A DNA stretch of 64,000 bases from Steinernema hermaphroditum (taxonomy: Eukaryota > Nematoda > Chromadorea > Rhabditida > Steinernematidae), in NCBI GenBank assembly GCA_030435675.1, contig CM059624.1, positions 2,814,769 to 2,878,768 on the forward strand. Reading direction: 5' to 3'. Numbering within the stretch: position 1 is the stretch's first letter; every line of letters starts with the position of its first letter. Position numbers and translations under genes: made by a program. Shown one piece after another: positions 1 through 10,756 of the stretch. The notes below the pieces were generated by a model that was not told the DNA's origin, made no database searches, and saw only the letters and a program-made list of their open reading frames with translations.

Positions 1-328
1 CCCCGGACATTTGCTCCCCAGAAATTGGTCCTATAACGATATAATACAGGCGGCGTTGTTGTGACTGTGGTTTACTAACGTGCCGCGAATTTTGCTCTTT
101 GTGTCGTCCTTCTTTACGATCCTTAAATTGCTTAAATTTGAATTCGTAATTGGTCCTGCACTTTTCGAGTGTTAGAAAAAGACCTATATTTTCCCGTTTT
201 ATTTTACAGTAAACTTTTTCTCGCAAATGTCTGGGGCGCAAATGTCCTAGTACTGCATAGCCCTAATCGGGGCATTCTTATCATGCTTCCATAGAACGAT
301 TCATTTATGCTCTTCACTATAAATCATT
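1..328. other. intergenic, no gene seen
   Basis: No open frame of note. Bases about 278-320 (cttatcatgcttccat and what follows) recur almost unchanged at about 10450-10495, just after the CUB-like gene, so this stretch ends in a short duplicated segment. AT-rich sequence near 195-205 could hold the poly(A) signal of the minus-strand lipase gene. Confidence 0.5.
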
Positions 329-1771
329 TCACCATTTTCTGCCAGAAACTCGATTACTGTTCTTAATATCGTCATTGATAGTCTCAATGATCGGTTTATA
401 GATCACATCCGCCGCTCGACTGCCCCAAATAAAGTCCATATGGTTGAAATCGTCCAAACGATTGCTTTCCTTTAGATACTGCGGATTCAATTTTCGTCTT
501 TCGACTCTTCGTCCATTAGGCAATATGCCCTCAATGATATCTGTCGTGTCGGCGAGCCAATCCTTGTCGCTCCAATAAAGATACATGTCCACTTTGATGT
601 TGCTGATATCATAGAAAAGAGTATCAGACTGGAAATACAGACGTTTTTTTGGAAAATGCGCGTGTCTTACGGTTCTGTAGCGCTTGTAATTCTCATCATA
701 GCCATAGTCATATTTGCCGAACCTCCCACTTTTGACCATTTGAATCCAGTGGAGCACGTTTTTGAGAGAAGTCCCAGATGGGGTATGGGCGACGTAAACA
801 GGCGTCCTTGTCCTGTTAAGCTGGCTACTATCCGGACCGGCAATGGCGAACATCGCATGGCTACACATATGGCGGCCGATGCTGTCTTCGCAGACCTTCT
901 TGGCGATCTTTCTGACCATGTATGGGAGAGTGAATTCTCCGTGTGGCATCACTTTCAAGGCGTCGACGAGCAAAGGAGCGTCGATAAGCGATCTGACAAT
1001 TCCTTTGATGGAGCTGACGGTGACGACCGGGGCCAGCGCGAAGAATTTCTTGATCTGTGGGGATTGGGTCAGTGTGAAGCACGTGAAGGGTTACCTTTCG
1101 AGAGAACGAAGGATCTTCCGATAGTTTGGCGAACATGGTTAAGGTGCCTTGTGAGTGGCCAACGTAGTAGAGATGGTCCTGCCCAGTGCGGTACAGGACC
1201 ATGTCGATCATTGATGGAAGATCGTATTTGATGTGTTCGTCAATGCTAAACATAAATAGTGGTAGTGAGTCAATGAAAGCTCTACCTGAAGTCCCAGAAC
1301 GCCTTGTCGTCGGAAGGAATGTACTTATGAGTCTTTCCATATCTGTTCCCGCGCAGATTCCCCATCCAAACATCGAATCCAGCGTCTGCAAACAGGAAAG
1401 CGGCCGACTGGTGGGGCAGATTAACGACCCAATTGGAGCTGTCACACTCGAGGCCATGCTGAAGGAAGATCACAGGTCGCTTTTCACCTCTCCTGGCTAA
1501 ATGTTGAATAGTAGGGCTTTATAGGGTGACATACGAGGTCGACCATTTCGGCCATGAGGAATACGATGCAGCTCGATTGCATATCCATCTTCGGTATTGA
1601 CGAACACAGTCTCGTCAGGATAACCCCAGTACCGGATTATTTGAATCTAGGCCACCTGTGAGGAGAAGCGTTTTCAGAACATACCGTATCCATTGTGACT
1701 TCAGGGTCATTATAAGCTGTAGCCACAGCGACGAGGATCATAAGACAGAGCATGCTTATGACGGCCGCCAT
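329..1771 (-). CDS. lysosomal acid lipase-like alpha/beta hydrolase (AB-hydrolase lipase family)
   Basis: The protein hydrolyses ester lipids in lysosomes or the gut lumen; this is inferred from the family of nematode lipl and human LIPA enzymes. The start at 1771 gives a hydrophobic signal peptide ([19 protein letters not shown]). The product then shows the family N-terminal block (YWGYPDE, then [14 protein letters not shown]), the LQHG oxyanion-loop block, [19 protein letters not shown], the nucleophile elbow GHSQG, the acid in WSDKDWLAD and the histidine in FNHMDFIWG. All three catalytic residues are therefore present. Five exons are joined by four short GT...AG introns (about 1678-1650, 1532-1496, 1288-1249 and 1100-1061). 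The length of about 400 residues matches the family. A decayed fragment of a similar gene lies at 4290-4375. Exon edges are read by eye. Confidence 0.88.
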
Positions 1772-1789
1772 GATGACAGTGAATCTTCA

Positions 1790-2665
1790 TTCCTTCGGTT
1801 GGTTAATTTATAAGCTCATTTATGCTCTGGAACGTTTATTTTTGCGTGGGGGTTCATGCCGCACATGTCGCCTTCTTCCTTCTCCTGGAAAGCGTTTTAT
1901 TGGAAATTCGTATGCAATAAAGGCATCGTAGCGTTGCGTATCGCCCACATTTTCTGAGTAGGATGTGCAGGGGATAAATTCGATTGCCATGAATTATAAG
2001 GGAATGTTGCCAAGTGGCAGACGCGGATCGGATTGAGATATGGTGGGGGCGGTAGAGCTCAGTGTGGGCAAGCAAGCGCACACCGAATCCCGTGACCTCA
2101 ATCCCCATAGTCGACTTAGTCAACGTTGATGAGAACAGTTATATTGCTGAACTGGGTAGCAGCTTGGCTGTCATTTTTGTGATTCAGGTTCGACTCCGCT
2201 CCGGCCCATATGATCTCTGCGACACTTCGCAAAAGCTTCTGAAATGTTCTGTGCCTCGTCAATCTTATCGCGGCCGGACTCAGCCCAAACGGTGATGATC
2301 TGGTTAAGCTCGCTTCTTCGGCCAAGTAAACGAAATAACAACAGGTGAAATACAAAGGGAGAAGATGTGGAACAACAAAGTGAACAATGGACGCGACCTC
2401 GTGTTGCGACAGGTCTGACGATAGTGCTCGGTTCCGCTGGTCGCTGTAACGGTCCAAAAACCGTTTTGCGATCACGAAGTAGTTGGGGTGCGACCTTGAG
2501 GCTGTAAAAGTTGAAAGGGACAAACATGCCTGCGGACAGGAATGTTGCAAACCGGGGCATCGAGGGTAAACGGAAGCTGACCCCGAAACGGGCCATTTGC
2601 CTTGGCAAACAGACCCACTTTCTCTCGCCTCGGGGTATCGGAGTCACCATTACTACTCCCCGCAG
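1790..2665. other. spacer between lipase and ZP genes with one doubtful minus-strand coding stretch
   Basis: Apart from the possible minus-strand exons described at 2116-2650, nothing recognisable is seen. The spacer lies between divergently transcribed genes, so promoters of both could be here, but no specific element can be shown. Confidence 0.4.
2116..2650 (-). CDS. possible membrane-protein exons, unidentified
   Basis: Two minus-strand frames can be joined across a putative acceptor (TTTACAG, near 2496). The upstream part reads a hydrophobic stretch (FATFLSAGMFVPFNFYSL). The downstream part reads NYFVIAKRFLDRY followed by a second hydrophobic stretch (VVPHLLPLYFTCCYFVYL) and a polar tail ending at a stop near 2116. 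This alternation resembles a short piece of a nematode serpentine receptor, but no family motif is clear and no full set of membrane helices is present. It could be a pseudogene fragment or chance. Confidence 0.25.
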
Positions 2666-3948
2666 ATGCGCCTCGTCCCCCTTCTCCTCCTCCTCGGCCT
2701 CTCGAGGACCCTCGCCGCTGGAATCCTTTGTAAGTGTTCCCGAAGGCTTTCATCGCGTCCCTTCCAGCGGCGGAGCTCGTCTGCACGGAGCGCGAGATGC
2801 AGGTCCACGTGCTCCTCGACGGATCCCTCGAGGCGCCGGCGCGCATCTTCGTCAAGGAACGTTCGGAGGACCCGATGTGCTCCCACTCCTACCCAGCCGT
2901 GGCGGGGCACAACACTCTCATGTTCCGGGTTCCCCTCGGTACCTGCCGCATGCAACGCCTCCAGCAGTTTTCGGTGCGTCTCCGCGCTCCTCCAAAAGAC
3001 TCCCTTTGCAGAACAAGTTCTCCTTCACCACCGCCGTCGTCGTCTCCTTCCACGAGATGTTCGTTTCGGAGTTGGACCGATCCTACCGTATCACCTGTGA
3101 TTACTCCGCCGTAGCCCCGCCACCCCTTTCGAAGGCGGTTACTGTAGGCCTCGGAGTCAAGTAAGTAGTGCTGCCCGCGCCTCATAGCCTCCTCGTAGCG
3201 GCCTCGACGAGAACTCCGTGGACGACGCGCGTCTCGAGTCGTCTATCCAGTGCTCCTACCGCCTCTTCCACGGCGCTACCGAAGTGGGATCCGCGGAAGT
3301 TGGCGTCAAGCAGGTGCGCGTCGGCGACCGCCTCGAGCACCGCTGGGAGTGCGAGAATCTTGCTCGGAATCAGTTCCTCTTTGTCCACGACTGCATCGTC
3401 AACCCGGAGTTCGACCTGCAGCGGGACCCTGTTGTCCTCGACTCCCATGGGTACTCCTCGCTCCCTCCTCCGTGGCTCATCTTCCTTCCAGATGTCCCAT
3501 TGACGCCATCGGAATGGGCGAGGTGCGCTACTCCCCCGACGGCCGCTCCGCCTTCTCCGAGCACACGGCCTACAAGTTCGCCGACTACCCGAATCTCCTC
3601 TTCAAGTGCTCTATCAGCGTGTGCCGCACCGACGTCGCCGTAGTCGGGTGCCCTCCGACGGTCCCTGTTGACTGCTCCAAGACGCGCAATCCACGCTCCT
3701 CGGGAATCGTCCAACAGAACAGTACGCGCGACATCGTCCTTTCAGAATCCATCCGCTTCGGAGACCTAACCGAAGCCGTCATGGACGAAACGCGGCCAAC
3801 GATCCACTACAAGTGTCTCTCGCCCAATCTCGTGGTAATCAGCGCCGCCGTCTCACTCCTGCTCGCGATGCTCCTCATCGCCGTCGTCGCTCACACTGTG
3901 AGAAGAAAGGCGCCAGAGGGGAAAACCGAAGCGCCCTCTGACTGCTGA
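2666..3948 (+). CDS. ZP (zona pellucida) domain transmembrane protein, cuticlin-like
   Basis: A secreted or membrane-anchored matrix protein that would polymerise through its ZP module in cuticle or apical extracellular matrix (family knowledge). The start at 2666 gives a signal peptide (MRLVPLLLLLGLSRTLA). Five exons are joined across introns at 2730-2767, 2974-3011, 3161-3198 and 3451-3491, all GT...AG and in phase, giving 375 residues. The ZP-N half carries the paired cysteines (LVCTERE, DPMCSHSYP, GTCRMQ, YRITCDYS). The ZP-C half has IQCSYRL, WECEN, VHDCIVNP, the diagnostic GCPID step, then FKCSISVC and VDCSK. A single hydrophobic segment (VISAAVSLLLAMLLIAVV) near the C-terminus is followed by basic residues and a short tail, as in cuticlins. 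Codons are GC-rich, unlike the flanks, suggesting good expression. Confidence 0.9.
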
Positions 3949-4164
3949 TTGGATGAAGAGATACTCAGGCTAAATTTATTAACAAATGTATAGAACAAAG
4001 TACGACTCACCCGAAAACAATAATACAAGTGAACGCAAAGCAATTATGCAGGACTAGCCCTTAATCACCGCAGTGGGCCGCAATTTGATTGCTTTTCTCG
4101 AACCTAAGACTGATTCGATCCTTTCGATTTTCGTGATTCTTGTTTTGATCATGACTGAGCAACC

Positions 4165-4290
4165 TCATCTACGACCGGTTCGACATCTACGCCGCGCCAG
4201 GGATGAAGTCGTCTGCCAGACATCCTCTGTTTGTCTATTTTCGGTGTCGCACAAGGCATAATGCCTTTGATTCGCGAAAAAGTCGTGTAG
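4165..4290 (-). repeat. dispersed repeat A, partial copy
   Basis: The stretch from ctacgaccggttcgacatct to aatgcctttgattcgc matches, in reverse complement, 14530-14670 almost base for base. It also matches 46195-46340 in the same direction, more loosely. It is non-coding and is taken as a fragment of a non-autonomous element. Confidence 0.75.
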
Positions 4291-4375
4291 CTCGGCTCAA
4301 TTCGCATGGTTGCTCATGTGGCGGGCGATGCTGTCTTGGCGGACCTTCTTGGCCATCTTTCTGGCCATGTAACGA
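4290..4375 (-). pseudogene. lipase gene fragment
   Basis: In reverse complement this segment reads a near copy of the lipase stretch at about 850-925: an RYMARKMAKKV-like run followed by a DSIARHM-like run, where the intact gene has VRKIAKKV and EDSIGRHM. Only this one block is present, without a start, the catalytic motifs or splice partners, so it is a relic of a duplicated lipase copy. Confidence 0.7.
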
Positions 4376-5145
4376 CCGGTAGAAATGGACTGACAAAAAC
4401 ATAAGTTCTTCATAAGATGAGAATAAATTCGGTAACAATGGCTTACTATTGTAGACTAAAAAAGGTATTGTGTAAAGTAAAGGTAAAGGTAAAGTGTATT
4501 GTAGCATAGTAAGAAGCTTTTAAAACAATCCCACACTGAATCAGGATGGGATCAAACCGGCGGAAAAAATGGTGGATGGGTTATGCAAACTGGCAACAGG
4601 TACGTCATCCCCCACCCACGAAAATCTGACTACAACGAAGATGACGATTATATTTTGTAAAGTTATGCTAGTTATTGCTTTGGTTTGTTGTTTATTGTTC
4701 TAATAAATTTACTTACTTGTAACTTAAGTGTATGCACGGCTATTTTGGAACTTTTTTTTCGCTATTTTGCTCTTGACTATTCCCCGGTGTTTCTTTTATT
4801 GCTTCACGGCACCGAACTTGATTGTGAACATAAAAGACGGAAAGATAACAACTTGAATGAAGGCGTCCCAAAGGGTGCTCTGTTTGCCGAGAGTATCTTC
4901 TATTCGGCAGCGCACTATCACACGAAAGATTGCCTGGTCGTAGGCGTAGGTGTAGGTTTAGGATATTATAGACGTAGGTGCGTCCGTCGCATTGCAAGAA
5001 TTCATGTTTGCATTGGGCGGTCTATGACTGTTGCAATCGCATATTAAGTATTACATGCAGATTTGGAGCTCTTCGTAGTCATTTTCTCTTTGTGTGACCG
5101 TTTTCTACCTCTACAGTTATTTTGAAATCCTCCAACCTTTTTAAG

Positions 5146-8100
5146 ATGCTTCCTTCACAGTTTTTTCTCATATTCCTGACAACTGTACCCTGCCTTATTT
5201 CTGGTGACATCCAGTTCACCGAGTGCCCCAAGAACTCTACCCAATCGGCCAGTTTAACCGTACCCCTAAATGGAGTGACCGGGATCCGCTCGTATGATTG
5301 GCCGAATTCGATGACAATTGACTATAGCAAAGAACGCTTTATAACATGTGGATTCGACATCAAAGTGTGTGTTTTGATCTGACTTATTTCTTTCGATTCT
5401 GATTTTTGGTTCTCTTTTGTGTGACATTTCGATAAGCCTCCACGATGAGTCAGATGACAAAAAAGAAACGGCAGCACCCTCGCGAAACGTCCATCGCACC
5501 CTGAAATTGCAGCGCCAGGTTAATCGTGCCAGGACCCAAAATTTCTGGTCGGTTTGTTAGCTCCATACATAAGGATCATCAACAAACTTGCGTGCATTTT
5601 CATCTTCCTCCCCACCTAGCCAAATGTATCATCAAAACATGGCAGGACGACAAAAAACATGAACTGAAGATAGGACTTTTGTCCATTATAACAGAAATAC
5701 CTTTTTTCAGCCGATACCATACATTTTCTTTTTTGATGCTTCTCCTTAAAGGTGCCTGGAAACGGTTCGCTAATGAAACACCACGGGCTAAGCAGATTTT
5801 GGAAGTAAGCAACGATGAAAGAGATGACAGCGTCCTCCTGGATCCCGCCACGATGGTCCTGCTGTGTCAACTGCGCTTTACAATCGCAGAAGAATTCTAT
5901 CAAACCTGCGAAACTTGCATAGGCCGTGCTGTTTGACCTGAAAACTTTGCGTAGATAGCATTGGGAAGGGACGTGAGAAGTAAAACAACAGAAAAAAAAC
6001 CCAACGACATTTGTAAAAGGTTCAAAATGAGAAGGTTACATGGTACGTAAGGCTTTTTTGTCTTTTCTTTGTTACTCTGCTATTCTTTGATAATACATAC
6101 ACGGGTAGGTGGGGAGAAAAACGAAAATGCACGCAAGTTTGTTGATGATTCTTATGTATGGAGCTAAAGAACCGACCAGAAATTTTGGGTCCTGCCACGA
6201 TTATCCTGGCGCGCCAATTTCAGGGTGCGATGGAAGTTTCGCGAGGGTGCTACCGTTTCTTGTTTGTGGTCAGGTGATACAATGTGTGTTCAGGGCACTT
6301 CGAATCAAACCGTCGCCGCATTCTTTACAAACGCCCATTTCTACTACAGTACACCTTCGCTGTTTGGGTCCGTCAACACTAACAACAGAAACTTTGTGCA
6401 CACGATGAATGGTGGCGAAATCTCTTTTGAGGCCAGGGGGGTTTTCTTTTATGCTGTGGACCGTTGGTGGGGTTTCGAAGCGATCGTCGGCGCATATGGT
6501 ATGGAAGAACTCTGGGAGCATAGATGACAATCACTTTAGACAATGAAAACACGTGTCCTTTTGAGAGTGATGCACAGGTGGAAGTGGATGACAGCGCTCC
6601 AAGAGTCGTCGCTTCTCAGTGGTACTTTGATGACGAGTAGGTCACCTGAATCAGAGCAATTCTGTATTTCCACATTCAGTTCAACGACCCTCCCCCAGAG
6701 AAAGTGTCAATGGATGTTCGCCCCCAAAGCAGGCTATAAGCTCAAGATTGCTTTTTCTGTCTTCGTCATCAATGCCACCGATGAGTCTGTTCGCCTCTAC
6801 GAAGACGCCCACCCTGTCTTCAATCTTGGAAGGTAGATCATCCTTCTGACTGTCTATCCTTAGAGATGCATTTCAGCGCCGAAGAACTTCCTTCCCGTGT
6901 ATTCTACACGGAAAAGAACTTCAAAATCGAATACGAAAGATCGGCTAGGACGTCGGATCCCCTTTCCACCCGCTTCCTGGCTGTCGTCAGTGCTTTTCCA
7001 CTCGATGTCAAGTCAGGTATTCTTAGAGGATACGGTGGTTTACATGAAGTAAACAATCTTAGAAGAGCACTGTACCGCGAACACGACTATCACTCTTACT
7101 GACGATCTTTATCTCGCAAATTATGATGTGTTGAAACCATATGGGGGCAGTCAGGTACGTGACAGGATAGGTGTTGTTCAGCAGATCACTCATTAGGAAT
7201 GCAATTTTTATGTGAACTCTGTGCCCGGAAAGGAAGTTCAGTTCTCTGGTTCTATCATAGACATCGAGGACTGCTGTGATTCTCTGACCATTGAAAAACC
7301 ATCGGCCACGGGCAACTTCTTGTAAGTTGTGCCTCATCTCCTGATCGCTAACAGAAACACAGAAACCCAAGAAATGATGATTTCGAAGCCGTCTACTCGA
7401 CAGTCGGCACTGAAATGGCGACAATTCGCTGGAAAAGTGACGGCAAATACGGTCGCGCTGGATTCCAAATTTCTGCAAAAGTGCTTGGTAAGTCTATTGA
7501 CTTGACTTATTTGTGTAAATCTACATGTTATACAGACTGTAAATGCAAGGGAGAGAAGGTGATCAACTTAAATGAGGACTACAATGGCGTGTCTATGAAA
7601 CCTTCGCGCAGTGACTACTACTGTCATGGGATGGATTGTCAGTGGACGGTAAGCTACCACCGCTTTTTGATCAGTGCCATGACTAAAATCGAAAGAACCT
7701 GAACACATTCCTTGAAGGGACTCGATCAGGGCTTGTAAACTCTCGACTATACAGAGTTTGTTCCGAAAACTTAGAGGTTGTCCAATAATTAGTTTCTTGG
7801 GAAACTTCGTAGATATTGACAAGCCTTCCGGCGCATTCTGAAAATTACTGTTTACTCGCTGGTGCGCCGGCTCCGACACGACTTCCATGAAGGATACGAC
7901 CGTAGTTCCTGCGTTTGCTGCGCACTTATACAATCTAAACGTGGCTAGAAGCGACGCGACGCGCTAGAAGCAGCTGAGCAAAATGCTGTTCACCGCGGAC
8001 ACGCAGGCAAAAAAGATTGCTCAAGTCGTAGAAGTCGGGCCGGGACCGATGGTAAAACACAGTTTGCAGCCTCAGATCTGTGTTTTTGGAAACTACTCAA

Positions 8101-10307
8101 GTCTTAAAACACTTTTTTATTCACGACCAGATTAACTATCGTCTTATATAGCAGAGGGCTCGCCTCGTCTGGTTCTGTCACTACCAAACGGCCACGCGGG
8201 TCTTTGCTTGGCTCAAACTTGAGTAATTAAACCTTTATATCAAACAAATGCGTAAATGTAGCACGGTAACAAATAAATAAACATGACATGGTAAGTGGCC
8301 ACATAAGTCTAAAGGGCTGAATCGCAGCGGCGTGCAGCACACCCGCTACGGTTGTCCGCAAAGATCGCGGCGGGACGCAAGCATTCGACCAACTAGATAC
8401 ATGAGATGCTCGTACATTCAGCCCGCTCAGGTCGATTTGTCATAGCGCTCGGCGATCGTTTAGGTCTCTGCACCGGAAAACAGCATGATCATCCTTGAGC
8501 TACATGTAAACTTGCGAGGCTTGCACTGTGATTCAAACACATATGGCGATTCACTGGAAATCTCTGACGGCACCACAACATACAAGTAGGCGTTCAACAC
8601 CCGTTTTGAGCCTTTAAGATTCTTCTTATAGACCCCAATGTATACAGGGTACTCTCGCATTCTACAACAAGAATCTGTCAATAAACTTCAAAAGTTCCGA
8701 CAAGCTAATCACGAACGGATTGGCAAACGGCATGGCTGACATATGGGCAACATATGATGACCGTAAGTTTGCCATTACCTACCATAATACCTTCCGCTCA
8801 ATCTAGTCGTATCGTTGAGGACCAAGAATACCGTGCGGTTCATCAACGACCCAGCCGACTTCGTAGTCTTCACGACCGACGCTTTAGAGCACCGGCTTTC
8901 GAGTGTTACCTTCACACTATCCAAGGAGCTCTCTTCCAAAAAACTCCAGCTCTACCTTATTTCTACAGAATATAGCCAATTGTCCGAGGACGTTCTAATT
9001 ATGGATGGAGACCTGACCCATGTGGCATCTGCAATTTTCAGTTACGGTCTTCTCAATAATGTAACCATCGCGCGTCCCATCACGTCCACAACAGGCAGCA
9101 TCACAGTTGTGCTTACATATGAATACACGTTTCGATACAGCAGTGTAATGCTTCTAAAGGTCTATGATGGTATGTTCACTTGATATTATGTATTCAATTG
9201 ACTCGAGTTTTCAGATTCCCGAGACTGCTCCGACACCGACAGCGTTTTTAATGCGCCGCCCGATGGTGACACCTTTCAGATGACCTACACTGCGAGAAGC
9301 CAAAATTCAAAGCTTCTAGTTTGTCCCCTTACGATTTTGTCACTGCCTGTGTTCTACAGCAATGCTCTGAGTCTTGGAATCGACGACATTCAGGTGAGTA
9401 GAGTGATCGGTAGATGTACTTTCGGATTCTTTCAGGGGACGGACAAGAGCGTCAAAGTACTACCGGGAACTGACCACAACGCGACTGCGTTCTACGAAGT
9501 AAGGTGAGTAATTTCACTAGGAAAGCAGAAATTTTTTATACCGCCTTATACCGGACCTATTCTTGCATTGCATGGACACATTATATGCGTTGGGTGTGGG
9601 TATAAGCCGACGATAACAAGCTCTTTAAGTTAACGTTGATGTCTATCTGTGTTCCAATTTGCAACTCGCGGCGGACACACATTTCAGCAAGAGCACCTTC
9701 AGTCTCTGGGATCGGATTTCCTTACACGGCGACATCTTCACCATCCTCGTTCCAGTTGAGACAACCCTCAATTTCTCGATCAGCAAGACACGCAGTATGT
9801 TGCAGCTTTCGCCATATTCACTTAATATATCGTTTAGTATCTGATAATGCTAGCATTGATTACTACGGCCACAGGATGGGCATCTTCATGATGTCGAACT
9901 ATCCAAACGGCGATTCTTCCAAGCAAGGCCTTACCTCCCGATCGCTCAAAGTCATCGATCATGGGAGTGCCGACAATACGTTCAAAGCGAAATTCGAAGT
10001 TTTTGGAAGTCTTTCTCCATCCTCGTCACTACATGTGCTTGCGAACAAAGAAGTCGTCCTGAAGTACGTTATGACCACTCGATTCAAAATTAGAGAGATG
10101 GATTTTAGTGCGACGTCTGACATGAAGCTCCAGTCGTCCTACGACACCGGCTACGCAAGCGTGGTCAGCTTTATTTACAGCGGACCCGAAAGAGAAAAGG
10201 GATTATTCGTCCGATATGAAGTCATCCCATCATCTAAGAGGGCCTCGATTCTTTCGATTTCCGCAGTTCTTGTTCTGGTCATGACTGTGGGCAACCTCAT
10301 TGTGTAA
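5146..10307 (+). CDS. multi-CUB-like-domain secreted protein with hydrophobic C-terminal anchor
   Basis: A secreted or surface protein built from four to six CUB or CUB-like modules; nematode relatives are often intestinal and stress-responsive (family knowledge, not shown here). The start at 5146 gives a signal peptide (MLPSQFFLIFLTTVPCLISG). Coding exons follow at about 5146-5366, 6224-6498, 6540-6636, 6680-6832, 6864-7018, 7065-7156, 7199-7321, then 7355-7485, 7537-7649, 8463-8588, 8631-8759, 8807-9170, 9215-9391, 9437-9503, 9689-9791 and 9840-10307. Typical CUB cores are visible (CQWMFAP, VRLYED, then CQWTVSAPEN, SLEISDG and LLKVYD). The C-terminus ends in a hydrophobic run (SILSISAVLVLVMTVGN), suiting a GPI or membrane anchor. 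Oddities are a first intron stretched by an inverted duplication, an ~0.8 kb intron, and a phase mismatch between the exons ending at 6832 and starting at 6864 that may be a frameshift. The gene may therefore be damaged. Confidence 0.72.
5446..6270. repeat. inverted duplication with ~490 bp spacer
   Basis: Bases about 5446-5618, read in reverse complement, match about 6108-6270. Both arms contain the acceptor and start of the second CUB exon (RWxFREGA). The right arm is the working copy; the left arm carries an inverted, slightly diverged one (SFLSSDSS in place of SCLWSGD). The spacer 5619-6107 has no recognised gene. Confidence 0.8.
7650..8462 (+). other. unusually long intron of the CUB-like gene
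   Basis: The exon ending CQWT at 7649 joins cleanly to VSAPEN at 8463, so about 813 bp are intron, against about 45 bp for most introns of this gene. The interior shows no gene. A pair of short inverted sequences (gggctgaat near 8314 and attcagccc near 8417) may mark an old insertion, but this is weak. Confidence 0.55.
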
Positions 10308-10756
10308 CCTCACCTGTCTAAAAATAAATGGCCTAATTATGTAGATTTATGCTTCAAGGATCAGTGGCGGATGACCCGACTCAGCTCTGGTCTGAAACAT
10401 AGACCGTAGCAGGGCATCGTAACCAGGGCTGTGTACACTCTCTACGACATCCTTATCATGCTTCCATGGAACGATTCATTTCTGTTCTTCACTAACAAGT
10501 TCTTCCTCACTGTTGTTTTACTATTTTTTACTAACTTCCATCCATAGGATCTTTATCTATGACAGTCGGAAACCTTGGACGCGTCGCCACCGACCGGTTC
10601 GAAAACAACTCCGAAATGAAGCGGGTGACATTTGGTGCCAAACGACCCGGAACAAGAAGCGTTGTTTATTAATTCGTTTATTAATGTAGGGCTAAAGCTC
10701 GTATTCATAACATAGGATAAACCCGCTAATGCAGATATGATTAAGTATCAAATCCG
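10308..10756. other. spacer between convergent CUB-like and transporter genes
   Basis: Contains the poly(A) signal of the CUB-like gene, the short duplicated segment at about 10450-10495 (matching 278-320), and near 10590 a stretch (caccgaccggttcgaa) resembling repeat A. A minus-strand AATAAA (tttatt at 10676-10681) suits the transporter gene. Confidence 0.5.
10323..10328 (+). terminator. poly(A) signal of the CUB-like gene
   Basis: AATAAA begins 16 bases after the stop codon of the CUB-like gene. Confidence 0.6.

Larger units (their letters stand above)
3949..5145. other. spacer holding a mosaic of gene fragments and repeat
   Basis: About 4100-4165 resembles the 3' coding end of the CUB-like gene (compare 10230-10300). 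About 4165-4290 is a partial copy of the ~500 bp dispersed repeat A. About 4290-4375 is a lipase fragment. The rest, 4376-5145, shows no gene. Confidence 0.6.

Noticed and set aside
656..1231. 191-codon plus-strand frame over the lipase
   Set aside because: Antisense shadow; the minus strand has the complete lipase motifs and splice sites.
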